Counted from the first letter of the stretch, positions 54,004 to 63,001 are shown. The stretch is 64,000 bases of DNA from Desulfobacteraceae bacterium (GCA_014237395.1 JABZFP010000030.1:496001-560000), one strand, 5' to 3'. The notes: generated from the letters alone by a model not told the origin. Made by a program: numbers and translations.

Positions 54004-55027
54004 TTGGCGGCACTTGCTGCGCTGGTTGAAACCCAGCCGCCCGTCGTTACAGCCGGGGGAGGCCGCGCCCTCGGAAGCCGTCACGGTCCGGCCGCCAACG
54101 CGGCACGATACCGTAACCCCGCCATTACCCGCCACATGCCCAGCGCCGGAGACCGCGAAACGCCGTTCTCGTCCAAAGAAACCCGAACGGGCACCGCGTC
54201 CGACCGTCAATCGCAACGGTATTCCGGTTTTGCGCCCCGGGGATGATCTCGACCGTCTCCTGCTGGAGACGGAAGACGCCGGGGCGGCGCCGGACACCGA
54301 TAACACGCCATGGGCGGCATCGTCGTCGGTGGGGCATCCCCTGGAGAAGCGAACACCCGCCGGGCGGACCGCTCCGGAAGGCCGCCGGCCTCAAGCGGCG
54401 CGCAACCGGCATGGCGTGCCGCTTTTGTCCGATCAGGATGATTTGCATGACCGGTTTCAAGCGGCTGCCGAAGCCCCCTCTCCATCCGGTGAACGCCATG
54501 CGGATCGCCCGCAGCGGCCCGATGATTGCCGGCGTCGGGACAAGAATGGCATCCGCGTTCTGGATGATTGCCAGGATCTGGGGCGTCTCCTCCAAGCCGT
54601 GCCGGCAGCTTCGCCCGACGAAGACGATCTATCGGATGCCTTGGAGCAGTCTCTGGCACATGACGCCCGGACTTTGATCAAGAAAAAGACCGATGGCTTT
54701 TTCCCGACACGCCGCCTGACACTGAAAGAGCGGCTGAAGCGCTATCCCAAGCCCCAGGGGCAGCTGGACCTGCATGGCGCAACCGCCCTCCAGGCCGAGC
54801 AGCGCACGGACAGCTATATCCGCACGGCCCATGGGGATGGCCTGTTCACCCTGCGGATCATCGTCGGCAAAGGCCTGCACTCCGAGGCCGGGGCCGTCCT
54901 GCCGGATGTGGTGGAAGATCGGCTGGTGCGTCTCAAACGGGACGGCCTGGTGCTGAGCTATCGTTGGGACAAGGGCGTGAAACGCAAAAGCGGGGCGGTT
55001 ATCGTCTATCTGGAAGCCCCGTTCTAA
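53993..55027 (+). CDS. Smr-domain protein with three-fold N-terminal repeat
   Basis: 344 residues, overlapping the upstream gene by 11 bp. The C-terminal Smr domain (257-344) has LDLHG near its start and LRIIVGKGLHSEAG around 287-300, the usual features of MutS2-type Smr nucleases. The first 250 residues are disordered and contain three copies of a motif of about 20 residues: NGIPVLRPGDDLDRLL (about 75-90), HGVPLLSDQDDLHDRF (140-155) and NGIRVLDDCQDLGRLL (185-200). Smr domains nick branched DNA or cut RNA; the repeat could be a docking element. The repeat is not known to me. Confidence 0.75.
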   Translation: MAPDWRHLLRWLKPSRPSLQPGEAAPSEAVTVRPPTRHDTVTPPLPATCPAPETAKRRSRPKKPERAPRPTVNRNGIPVLRPGDDLDRLLLETEDAGAAPDTDNTPWAASSSVGHPLEKRTPAGRTAPEGRRPQAARNRHGVPLLSDQDDLHDRFQAAAEAPSPSGERHADRPQRPDDCRRRDKNGIRVLDDCQDLGRLLQAVPAASPDEDDLSDALEQSLAHDARTLIKKKTDGFFPTRRLTLKERLKRYPKPQGQLDLHGATALQAEQRTDSYIRTAHGDGLFTLRIIVGKGLHSEAGAVLPDVVEDRLVRLKRDGLVLSYRWDKGVKRKSGAVIVYLEAPF

Positions 55028-55085
55028 CGGCGGATAGCGCTGCCCTGGTCTGCTTTCCATACGATTCCCCTGGGAGATCCACGAC

Positions 55086-55517
55086 ATGAAATGGCGTTTT
55101 ATGACGGCCGGCGATATCGCGGGCATCGTCGCCCTCAACCGGCAGCTCCAGCAAGAAGAGGGGGCGGCGGTGATGAACACACACGATCTCGCGACACGCC
55201 TGACGAAATGGCTTGAGACGGACTATCGCGGCGTGGTCTTTGAAAGGGAGGCGCAGCGGGTCGCCTATGCCCTCTTCCGGGACACGGATCCCTTCGCCGA
55301 AGGGGATGACGGCATCTTTCTGCGACAGTTCTTTGTCGTTGCCGATCAGCGTCGCAAGGGCATTGGCCGCGCGGCGTTTAACCTTCTGTCAAATGAGATA
55401 TGGCCCCCTGGCAAACGCATTTTCCTTGAGGTTCTGTCCAGCAACCCCGCTGGGCACGCTTTCTGGCAATCGGTGGGGTTTAAGCCCCACAGTGTCAAGT
55501 ATTCCTGCACCCGTTAG
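55086..55517 (+). CDS. GNAT-family N-acetyltransferase
   Basis: 143 residues. FVVADQRRKGIGRAAFNLL contains the acetyl-CoA pyrophosphate loop (Q/RxxGxG/A), preceded by a conserved strand with GIFLRQFF. The C-terminal part LEVLSSNPAGHAFWQSVGFK is the family's closing strand. It is a small cytoplasmic transferase of unknown target. The start has no strong ribosome site, but a GAGATCC stretch lies about 7 bases upstream. It follows the Smr gene by 58 bp. Confidence 0.82.
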   Translation: MKWRFMTAGDIAGIVALNRQLQQEEGAAVMNTHDLATRLTKWLETDYRGVVFEREAQRVAYALFRDTDPFAEGDDGIFLRQFFVVADQRRKGIGRAAFNLLSNEIWPPGKRIFLEVLSSNPAGHAFWQSVGFKPHSVKYSCTR

Positions 55518-55634
55518 CCGCAGTTCGCTTCGTCGTAATCCCATCAGCTGTTTTGTTTTATCATTAATCGTCCACCTTTGGTCGAGGCCCCGGAGCGGTT
55601 TGACGGATCCGGAGCGCTTTTCTGAAATAGTTTC

Positions 55635-55814
55635 TTCATTTTCTGCCTCGTGGCAGAAAACGAAGCAAAAGAACACGCCCTGTCCCGCTTAATCCTGCGC
55701 GCTGTCGCCACGGCCGGAGCACGCGGAAACTCACCCGCCTTTTGGCGGGCTCAGACAGTCCGCGCGCTTTAATCCGTCCGCCCCGACGATGCTCGGCGCG
55801 GAACAAAGGGAAAC
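55635..55814 (+). repeat. Dispersed structured repeat, copy R3
   Basis: About 180 bp, the shortest copy. Hairpin 1 is TTTTCTGCC-TCGT-GGCAGAAAA (55639-55660), where a T-to-G change relative to R1/R2 is compensated by A-to-C in the other arm. Hairpin 2 is CCCGCC-TTTT-GGCGGG (55734-55749). The shared tail is GATGCTCGGCGC then ACAAAGGGAA. The rest of the gap 55518-55928 shows no gene. Confidence 0.85.
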
Positions 55815-55928
55815 AAAAAAACCATACAGTCAAAAACCGTTTTTCAAGCCTCCTTCAAGGAGGCCTCACCTCTGACGATCATGCGGCCTTTAATTTTCGC
55901 AGGCTGACTTCTGAATGTCATTTATTGT

Positions 55929-55974
55929 TTGACAACCCAATTTTGATTGGGTAATGTTCTCCAACAAATGTTGG
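55929..55974 (+). promoter_or_regulatory. Promoter and operators upstream of tetR-type gene
   Basis: TTGACA (55929-55934), 17-base spacer, TAATGT (55952-55957). The spacer holds the palindrome ACCCAAT-TTTG-ATTGGGT (55935-55952), positioned for repression. A second palindrome, CCAACA-AA-TGTTGG (55961-55974), follows. Confidence 0.6.
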
Positions 55975-56035
55975 AAACATAACATTGGTTTTATTGATGG
56001 GGCTGTCAAAAAGGTCCAAGGGAGCAATATCCGTC

Positions 56036-56716
56036 ATGCCATCACCCCTTGAAAAAGCGCGCCAGGCGCCGGATTCCATGAAAGGGCGCATCCTTTCCGC
56101 CGCCCGCAAGCTTTATGGCGAATACGGATTCCACGGTGTCACCGCGCGCATGATTGCCACGGAGGTCGGCATCGATGTGTCCACCCTGTACTATCACTGG
56201 GGGGATAAGCAGGACCTTTACGAAGCGGTCCTCACCGACTTGAACGAAGAAATCCGGCAAAAACTGGCGGAAATTGAAAAGATCGTCCGCGGCAAACCGA
56301 TCGATGTCCGGCTGGCGGTGGCCATCGATGTCATGTGCGACCACCTGTTTCAAAACCCGGAAACCTCCAACCTCATGCTGTTCAGTTTTTTTTCGAAAAC
56401 CCGCACCCAGTCGGACCTGGATACCCGAATGACCGAGCATCTGGCCAATATCGCGGTGGCCATGGGCTTGGCCCTGGATAAATCCCATGTGCCGCCCCAG
56501 GCCAATGCCCGGGTCCTGGCGGTGTGGAATTCCATCATCAATTTTGCATCCGGCGAGAACTATTTCCGCCCCATGCTCCATCTGGATCGCGCCGCCTACC
56601 TGGCGGTGGTCAAAGAGACCCTCAAATTTATTCTGATCCCGGCGTTTACGCAGGCAGGGCCTGATGCGCAGGGGCAGGAACGTTCCGGGCAAGGCCCGGC
56701 GGTGTCATCGATTTAA
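56036..56716 (+). CDS. TetR-family transcriptional repressor
   Basis: 226 residues from ATG 56036, with GGGAG 11 bases upstream; earlier in-frame starts (TTG 55985, ATG 55997) lack signals. The HTH is GRILSAARKLYGEYGFHGVTARMIATEVGIDVSTLYYHWGDKQDLY (given here only as positions about 16-60), the normal TetR pattern. The rest is a helical ligand-binding and dimerisation domain. It precedes the acyl-CoA operon by 68 bp on the same strand and probably represses it and itself through the palindromes upstream. The ligand is probably an acyl-CoA, by inference from its targets. Confidence 0.85.
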   Translation: MPSPLEKARQAPDSMKGRILSAARKLYGEYGFHGVTARMIATEVGIDVSTLYYHWGDKQDLYEAVLTDLNEEIRQKLAEIEKIVRGKPIDVRLAVAIDVMCDHLFQNPETSNLMLFSFFSKTRTQSDLDTRMTEHLANIAVAMGLALDKSHVPPQANARVLAVWNSIINFASGENYFRPMLHLDRAAYLAVVKETLKFILIPAFTQAGPDAQGQERSGQGPAVSSI

Positions 56717-56784
56717 AGTCGGCGGCCGGCATTGGCGGCTTTCCGGCACCCCTTCAACGCGGACGAACACCAAAGGAGGAAATC

Positions 56785-58896
56785 ATGGCCTTGAATCTTG
56801 ACGCGGTGGGCAAGCCCTTTGCCCCCCTGACCAAGGACTACACATGGAAGGATGTTGTGCTGTATGCCTTGGGGGTCGGCGCCGGTTTTTCCGACCTGGA
56901 CTACTGCTATGAAAAGGATCTGAAGGTCATCCCGAGTTTTTCTATCGCATCCATCTTCGATATCCTCATGCAGATCGGCCTGGAGGCCAACGTCAACCTG
57001 GCCGGGGTGCTGCACGGCGAACAGGAGTTGATCTTCCACAATCCCATCCCGGTGGAAGGGTCCATGACCACCCAGGGAAAAATCACTCACATCTACGACA
57101 AGGGCGAGGGCCGGGGCGCCCTGGTGGTGGGCGAGAGCGACACCTTCCATGCCAACGGGCAAAAGCTGTTCACCAGCATCTGCACCATCTTCGGCCGGCT
57201 GGATGGCGGCTTCGGCGGCCAAAACGCGCCCAAGACGGAAGTGATCTTCCCGGATCGGGAACCCGATTTTACGGTCGCGGCGGCGCCTTCACCGGACCAG
57301 CCCCTGATCTACAGGCTTTCCGGTGATGTCTTCAGCCTTCATGTCGATCCGGAATTCGCCAAAATGTCCGGCTTCCAAAAACCGATCATGCATGGGCTCT
57401 GCACCCATGGCTTCGCTTGCCGGGCCCTGGTGGATACGCTGATTCCCGGCGAACCGGAACTGGCGCGGCGCATGGCGTGCCGTTTTTCTAAAACCCTCTA
57501 CCCGGGGGTGCCGGTCAAAACCCTGATCTGGAAAACCGAAGACGGCAAAGCCCTGTGGCGGGTCGTCAATACCGAAAACGGTGAGATCGTCATCGACAAC
57601 GGCATTTTCGAATACGGCCCGATTCCCAAACGCGAAATCCGGTATGACGGTCGCGTGGCCATCGTCACCGGTGCCGGTGCCGGATTAGGACGGGCTTACG
57701 CGCTGGAACTGGCCAGACGGGGCGCCAAGGTGGTGGTCAACGATTTGGGCGGGGCCCGGGACGGGTCCGGCGACGGATCCGCCGCGCCGGCCGACCAGGT
57801 GGTGAGCGACATCAAAGCGGCCGGCGGCGAAGCCGTGGCCAGCTACGACAATGTGGCGACGGCCGAGGGCGGTGAAGCCATCGTCAAGACGGCCCTGGAT
57901 GCCTTTGGCTCGGTGGATATTCTGATCAACAACGCCGGCATCCTGCGCGATAAAAGTTTTGTCAAGATGGAACCGGAGAATTGGCATTCGGTACTGGATG
58001 TCCATTTGAACGGGGCCTACCATGTCACACGCCCGGCCTTCGAGGTGATGAAGACCAAGGGCTACGGCCGGATCGTGATGACCACCTCGGCCGCCGGCCT
58101 CTACGGCAATTTTGGCCAGACCAACTACACCGCGGCCAAGCTGGCCCTGGTGGGCTTCATGAACACCCTCAAGATCGAAGGGAAGAAATACGACATCAAG
58201 GTCAATACGATTGCGCCCGTGGCGGCGTCGCGGCTGACCGAGGATATTTTGCCGCCGGACCTGTTCGACAAACTCAAACCGGAGTTCGTTACCCCCATGA
58301 CGCTTTTTCTCTGCGCAGAGGATTGCCCGGTCACCGGCAACATCTATAACGTGGGCATGGGGTTCTATAACCGGGCGGCTTTTGTCACCGGTCCGGGAGC
58401 GGTGCTGACCGACGGTGCGCAGATTCCGGAAGTCGAATCGGTCTTGGAAAGCCTGGACAAGGTCGCCACCCTCAAGGATGGCAAGGAATATTTCGAACTC
58501 AACGAGCAGGTCGGCGATATCATGGCAGCTTTTGCGCCCAAGGCCAGTGATGATGACGGCGCCGGAGAAGCCGGCCGCCCATCGGTGGCGGATATTTTCG
58601 AAGCCCTGGGGAAAAGCTTTCAGGCCGATGCCGCGGCCGGGGTGGACGTTGTGTTCCAGTACAGCATTTCCGGTGAAGGGGGCGGCGACTGGTACACGGC
58701 CATCAAGGATCAGGCCTGCACCGTCGCGGCGGGAACGCATGCCAAACCCTCCTGCACGCTGAAAATGGCGGCGCCGGATTTCATTGCCATGATGAGCGGC
58801 AGCCTGCCGGCCATGCAGGCGTTTTCTTCAGGGAAACTGGTGATCGAAGGCGACATCATGAAGTCGCAACTTATCGAAAAGCTGTTTAAACGTTAA
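56785..58896 (+). CDS. MFE-2-like protein: MaoC hydratase, SDR and SCP2
   Basis: 703 residues with AAAGGAGG before ATG. Residues 1-285 form a double-hotdog hydratase-2 domain with YRLSGDVFSLHVDPEFA (Asp181 and His186, matching the catalytic pair of human HSD17B4) and IMHGLCTHGFACRAL. Residues about 288-540 are a 3-hydroxyacyl-CoA dehydrogenase of the SDR type, with GAGAGLGRAYALELARRG and catalytic Tyr448/Lys452 in NYTAAK. Residues about 600-703 are an SCP2 lipid-binding domain. Mammalian MFE-2 has SDR first, hydratase second, so the order is permuted here. It should hydrate 2-enoyl-CoA and oxidise the 3-hydroxy product. Confidence 0.9.
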   Translation: MALNLDAVGKPFAPLTKDYTWKDVVLYALGVGAGFSDLDYCYEKDLKVIPSFSIASIFDILMQIGLEANVNLAGVLHGEQELIFHNPIPVEGSMTTQGKITHIYDKGEGRGALVVGESDTFHANGQKLFTSICTIFGRLDGGFGGQNAPKTEVIFPDREPDFTVAAAPSPDQPLIYRLSGDVFSLHVDPEFAKMSGFQKPIMHGLCTHGFACRALVDTLIPGEPELARRMACRFSKTLYPGVPVKTLIWKTEDGKALWRVVNTENGEIVIDNGIFEYGPIPKREIRYDGRVAIVTGAGAGLGRAYALELARRGAKVVVNDLGGARDGSGDGSAAPADQVVSDIKAAGGEAVASYDNVATAEGGEAIVKTALDAFGSVDILINNAGILRDKSFVKMEPENWHSVLDVHLNGAYHVTRPAFEVMKTKGYGRIVMTTSAAGLYGNFGQTNYTAAKLALVGFMNTLKIEGKKYDIKVNTIAPVAASRLTEDILPPDLFDKLKPEFVTPMTLFLCAEDCPVTGNIYNVGMGFYNRAAFVTGPGAVLTDGAQIPEVESVLESLDKVATLKDGKEYFELNEQVGDIMAAFAPKASDDDGAGEAGRPSVADIFEALGKSFQADAAAGVDVVFQYSISGEGGGDWYTAIKDQACTVAAGTHAKPSCTLKMAAPDFIAMMSGSLPAMQAFSSGKLVIEGDIMKSQLIEKLFKR

Positions 58897-58952
58897 CTTC
58901 GGTTCCCGATTTGAAATATGAAAGCGCGTTTTTTCAAGAAGGAGATAAAAAA

Positions 58953-61682
58953 ATGATAGGAATTACTTCTTTCGGCGCCTATATCCCGCGCCTGCGGCTG
59001 AGCCGGTCCTCCATCGTCCAGGGGATGGGGTGGTTCGCCCCTGCCATCATGGCGGTTGCCCAGGGGGAACGGTCCATGTGCAACTGGGACGAAGATTCCA
59101 TCACCATGGCGGTGGCCGCCGCCCGCGACTGCCTCGTGGGAAAGGACAAGGCTACGCTGGACGCCCTCTACCTGGCTTCCACCACCCTGCCGTTTGCCGA
59201 CCGCCAGAATGCCGGCATCGTCGCGGCGGCCATGAACCTTTCTGAAAACATCATCACGGCGGATTTCACCGCCGCCCAGAAAGTGGCCACCACCGCCCTG
59301 ATTACCGCGCTGGAGTCCATCCAGAGCGGGAACCGCAAGCATATCCTGGTGGCGGCCAGCGATAAACGGGAAACCAAGGCGGCCTACTTTTATGAGATGT
59401 GGTTCGGGGACGGGGCCGCCTCGCTGGCGGTGGGCGATGAAGACGTCATCGCCGAATATCTCGGCTCGTATTCCATCTCCTGCGATTTCGTGGACCACTA
59501 CCGGGGATCCTTCAACCAGTACGACTATGTCTGGGAAGAACGCTGGACCCGGGATTTCGGATACGGCGAAATCATCCCCAAGGCGGTCAACGGCCTCTTC
59601 GATAAACTCGGCATCACCATGGACGATGTGGACAAGCTGGTTTTTCCCTGTTTTTTTAAAGGCGACCACAAGAAGATCGCCAAGCACCTGGGCGCAACAC
59701 CGGAGAAACTGGTGGACAACATGCACGAGGTCTGCGGCGAAACGGGTGCGGCCCACGCCTTCATGATGTTCATTTCGGCCCTGGAAAAGGCCCAGCCGGG
59801 TGAGCGTATTCTGCTGGTGGGATTCGGCCAGGGCGCCAATGCACTTTACTTCAGGGTAACCGACAACATCCAACAGATGGCGGCCCGCAGCGGTGTGGCC
59901 GGTTCCCTGGCCAACAAGAAAACCACCGACAACTATCTGAAGTGGCTCAAGTTCCGCGACCTGCTGAAGACCGAGATGGGAATCCGGGCGGAAGCGCCCA
60001 CCCAGACGGCCACGACCGTGCTGTGGCGCAAGAACAAGATGCTTCTGGGCCTGGTGGGCGGCAAATGCCGGGAATGCGGCACGCCGCAGTATCCCAAGAT
60101 GGATTACTGTGTTAACCCGGCCTGCGGTGCGCTGCACAGCCAGGACGACTATGAATTCGCCGACGCACCGGCCAAGGTCAAGAGCTTTACCGGCGACATG
60201 TTGGCGATTTCCGTGGACCCGCCGGCCATTTACGGCATGGTCCAGTTCGACGACGGGGGCCGCATGATGGCCGATTTCACCGACTGCGCATTAGAGGACG
60301 TCAAGGTCGGGCTTCCCGTCCAGATGGCATTTAAAAAGAAGGCCGAAGACCGGGAGCGCGGGTTCGTGAATTACTTCTGGAAGGCGGTTCCCGCTCCGGG
60401 GGCCATCGAAGCCATGAACAAGGTGCGCTTCGACGGTCGGGTGGCCATCATCACCGGTGCCGGGGCGGGGCTGGGGAGGGTCTATGCCCTGGAACTCGCC
60501 AAACGGGGTGCCAAAATTGTGGTCAACGACCTGGGCGGGGCCCGGGACGGATCCGGCCAGGGATCTAGCTCGCCCGCCGAACAGGTAGTCAAGGAAATCC
60601 AGGCGCTGGGCGGCGAGGCGGTGCCCAACTTCGACAATGTGGCCACCGTGGAAGGCGGCGAGAATATAGTCAAGACGGCGGTGGAGGCCTTTGGCACGGT
60701 GGACATCGTCATCAATAATGCCGGCATTCTGCGGGACAAGAGCTTTACCAAGATGACGCCGGAAAACTGGCGGGCCGTGATCGACGTCCATCTCAACGGC
60801 GCCTATAACGTTACCCGGCCGGCCTTCAAGATCATGAAGGAAAAAGGCTACGGCCGTATCGTCATGACCACGTCGGCGGCCGGGGTCTACGGGAATTTCG
60901 GTCAGACCAACTACTCGGCGGCCAAACTCGGCCTGGTGGGGCTCATGAATACCTTGAAGCTGGAAGGGAAGAAATACAATGTCAAGTGCAACACCATTGC
61001 CCCCATTGCGGCATCGCGATTGACCGAAGACATCCTTCCCCCGGACCTGCTGGAGAAGATGAAGCCCGAATTCGTGGCGCCTATGGTGATCTACCTGTGC
61101 AGCAAAGAATGTCAACCTTCCGGTGACATCTTCAATGCCGGCATGGGGTATTACAACCGGGTGGCGGTCATGACGGGTCCCGGCGCTCAACTCGCGGATG
61201 CGGAACTCCCGACGGTCGAGATGGTGGCCGACAATTTCGATGCCATCAATTCGCTGGCCGGGGCCAAGGAGCTGGGTGATGCCAACGCCGCCCTGATGGA
61301 CCTCATGACCCCGCCGGCTCCGGCACAAACCGAAAAAGCGCCGGCCACCGAAGGCGGCAGCAGCCTCGACATTCAGGCCATCTTCGACAACATGGCGTCC
61401 ACTTTTAAACCCGAGGCGGCCACCGGTGTCGATGTGGTCTTCCAGTTTACCATCTCCGGCAGCGCCGGGGGCGACTGGTCCGCGGTGATCAAGGACGGGG
61501 CCTGCACGATTGAAGCCGGCCGGCACGCGAAACCGATCTGTACCCTGAAGATGGCGGATGGCGATTTTGCCGCCATGATGCGTGGGGAACTGCCCGCCAT
61601 GCAAGCCTTTACCTCCGGCAAACTGGTGATCGAAGGGGATATCATGAAATCCCAGCTGCTTGAAAAGCTGTTCCAGATTTAA
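58953..61682 (+). CDS. Fusion: HMG-CoA-synthase-like, DUF35, SDR, SCP2
   Basis: 909 residues from ATG 58953, with AAGGAG 8 bases upstream. Residues 1-345 follow the thiolase-superfamily HMG-CoA synthase family (FGAYIPRLRLSRSS; NWDEDSITMAVAAARD; FGDGAASLAVG). The residues aligned with the classical catalytic Glu, Cys and His appear to be Thr77/78, Gln109 (TAAQKVATTAL) and Pro232 (LVFPCFFKG). Residues about 355-485 are a DUF35 zinc-ribbon/OB module with Cys372, 375, 386 and 391. About 490-745 is an SDR with NYSAAK, and 804-909 an SCP2 domain, both closely related to those of the upstream gene. It may be a non-canonical condensing or retro-aldol enzyme combined with dehydrogenation. Confidence 0.87.
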   Translation: MIGITSFGAYIPRLRLSRSSIVQGMGWFAPAIMAVAQGERSMCNWDEDSITMAVAAARDCLVGKDKATLDALYLASTTLPFADRQNAGIVAAAMNLSENIITADFTAAQKVATTALITALESIQSGNRKHILVAASDKRETKAAYFYEMWFGDGAASLAVGDEDVIAEYLGSYSISCDFVDHYRGSFNQYDYVWEERWTRDFGYGEIIPKAVNGLFDKLGITMDDVDKLVFPCFFKGDHKKIAKHLGATPEKLVDNMHEVCGETGAAHAFMMFISALEKAQPGERILLVGFGQGANALYFRVTDNIQQMAARSGVAGSLANKKTTDNYLKWLKFRDLLKTEMGIRAEAPTQTATTVLWRKNKMLLGLVGGKCRECGTPQYPKMDYCVNPACGALHSQDDYEFADAPAKVKSFTGDMLAISVDPPAIYGMVQFDDGGRMMADFTDCALEDVKVGLPVQMAFKKKAEDRERGFVNYFWKAVPAPGAIEAMNKVRFDGRVAIITGAGAGLGRVYALELAKRGAKIVVNDLGGARDGSGQGSSSPAEQVVKEIQALGGEAVPNFDNVATVEGGENIVKTAVEAFGTVDIVINNAGILRDKSFTKMTPENWRAVIDVHLNGAYNVTRPAFKIMKEKGYGRIVMTTSAAGVYGNFGQTNYSAAKLGLVGLMNTLKLEGKKYNVKCNTIAPIAASRLTEDILPPDLLEKMKPEFVAPMVIYLCSKECQPSGDIFNAGMGYYNRVAVMTGPGAQLADAELPTVEMVADNFDAINSLAGAKELGDANAALMDLMTPPAPAQTEKAPATEGGSSLDIQAIFDNMASTFKPEAATGVDVVFQFTISGSAGGDWSAVIKDGACTIEAGRHAKPICTLKMADGDFAAMMRGELPAMQAFTSGKLVIEGDIMKSQLLEKLFQI

Positions 61683-61758
61683 AATGGCGCTGCCATTTTA
61701 AATCACGAGCGGTTTGCACCGCTTGAATAAAAAACAAAAAAACCAGGGAGGAAATCCT

Positions 61759-62967
61759 ATGGCGACGGGCATAAAAGATAAAGTGGCGATCATCGGGATG
61801 GGCTGCTCCAAATTCGGGGAGCGTTGGGATATGGGGGCCGAAGAGTTGATGGTGGAAGCCTTCGAGGAATGCATCGCGGATGCCGGGATTGAAAAAAAAG
61901 ATATCGGGGCCGCCTGGCTGGGCACCTGTTTCGAGAGCATCAACGTGGGGCGGAGCGCCACCCCGTTGTCGCTGACCCTGCGTCTGCCCTTCATCCCGGT
62001 GACCCGGGTGGAGAACTTCTGCGCCACCGGCACCGAAGCCTTCCGGGGGGCGGTATACGCCGTGGCCTCGGGGGCCTACGATATTTGTCTGGCCCTGGGG
62101 GTTGAAAAGCTAAAAGATACGGGATACGGCGGGCTCCCCAGTTTCGTGGGGTCCGACTCCGGCACTCTGACCTGGCAGTGGTTTCCGAACATTACCGCCC
62201 CCGGGTCGTTTGCCCAGCTGGCCTCGGCCTACGGGGCCAAGTACAATGTGTCGGACCGGGATATCAAGGAAGCCATTGCCCACGTGTCGGCCAAGAGCCA
62301 TGCCAACGGGGTCAAGAACCCGAAAGCGCATCTTCGCAAGGCCGTAACCAAGGAGCAGATCATGGCCTCCCCCATCATCGCGCACCCCCTGGGGCTTTTC
62401 GACTGCTGCGGGGTCAGCGACGGGGCGGCCTGCGCCATCGTCACGACGCCGGAGATCGCCAAAAAACTCGGCAAGAAAGATCTTGTTTCCGTCAAGGCCC
62501 TTCAGCTGGCGTTGAGCAGCGGTGAAGAGATGGGTTTCAACGATTGGGATGGGGATCATTTCATGACCACCACCAAGGCCAGCAAGATGGCCTACAAGGA
62601 AGCCGGCATCACCGATCCCCGCACGGAGATTTCCATGATGGAGGTCCATGACTGTTTCTCCATCACCGAGCTGGTCACCATGGAAGATCTGCACATTTCC
62701 GAGCGGGGCAAGGCCTGGCGGGATGTCCTCGACGGTGTCTATGATATCGATGGGGAGGTGCCGTGCCAGGTGGACGGCGGTCTCAAATGCTTCGGCCATC
62801 CCATCGGCGCTTCGGGCCTGCGCATGATCTACGAAATGTACCTCCAACTCCACGGCCGGGCCGGGGAGCGGCAACTGGAAAACCCGGCCTTCGGTCTGAC
62901 CCATAATCTGGGGGGATTCCCGGCCATGAACGTGTGCAGCATTTCCATCGTCGGCAAGTATGAATAG
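61759..62967 (+). CDS. Thiolase (SCP-x/acetyl-CoA acetyltransferase type)
   Basis: 402 residues from ATG 61759, with GGAGG 7 bases upstream. The nucleophile region is VENFCATGTEAF (Cys88), MMEVHDCFSI carries the conserved His region, and KCFGHPIGASGLRM carries the GHP His. All expected catalytic positions are present. The enzyme should cleave 3-oxoacyl-CoA with CoA to give acetyl- or propionyl-CoA, completing a beta-oxidation round. It follows the fusion gene by 76 bp. Confidence 0.88.
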   Translation: MATGIKDKVAIIGMGCSKFGERWDMGAEELMVEAFEECIADAGIEKKDIGAAWLGTCFESINVGRSATPLSLTLRLPFIPVTRVENFCATGTEAFRGAVYAVASGAYDICLALGVEKLKDTGYGGLPSFVGSDSGTLTWQWFPNITAPGSFAQLASAYGAKYNVSDRDIKEAIAHVSAKSHANGVKNPKAHLRKAVTKEQIMASPIIAHPLGLFDCCGVSDGAACAIVTTPEIAKKLGKKDLVSVKALQLALSSGEEMGFNDWDGDHFMTTTKASKMAYKEAGITDPRTEISMMEVHDCFSITELVTMEDLHISERGKAWRDVLDGVYDIDGEVPCQVDGGLKCFGHPIGASGLRMIYEMYLQLHGRAGERQLENPAFGLTHNLGGFPAMNVCSISIVGKYE

Positions 62968-63001
62968 CATCGCTGGCAGGCTTGGATGAGGAGAGGAAAC
63001 C

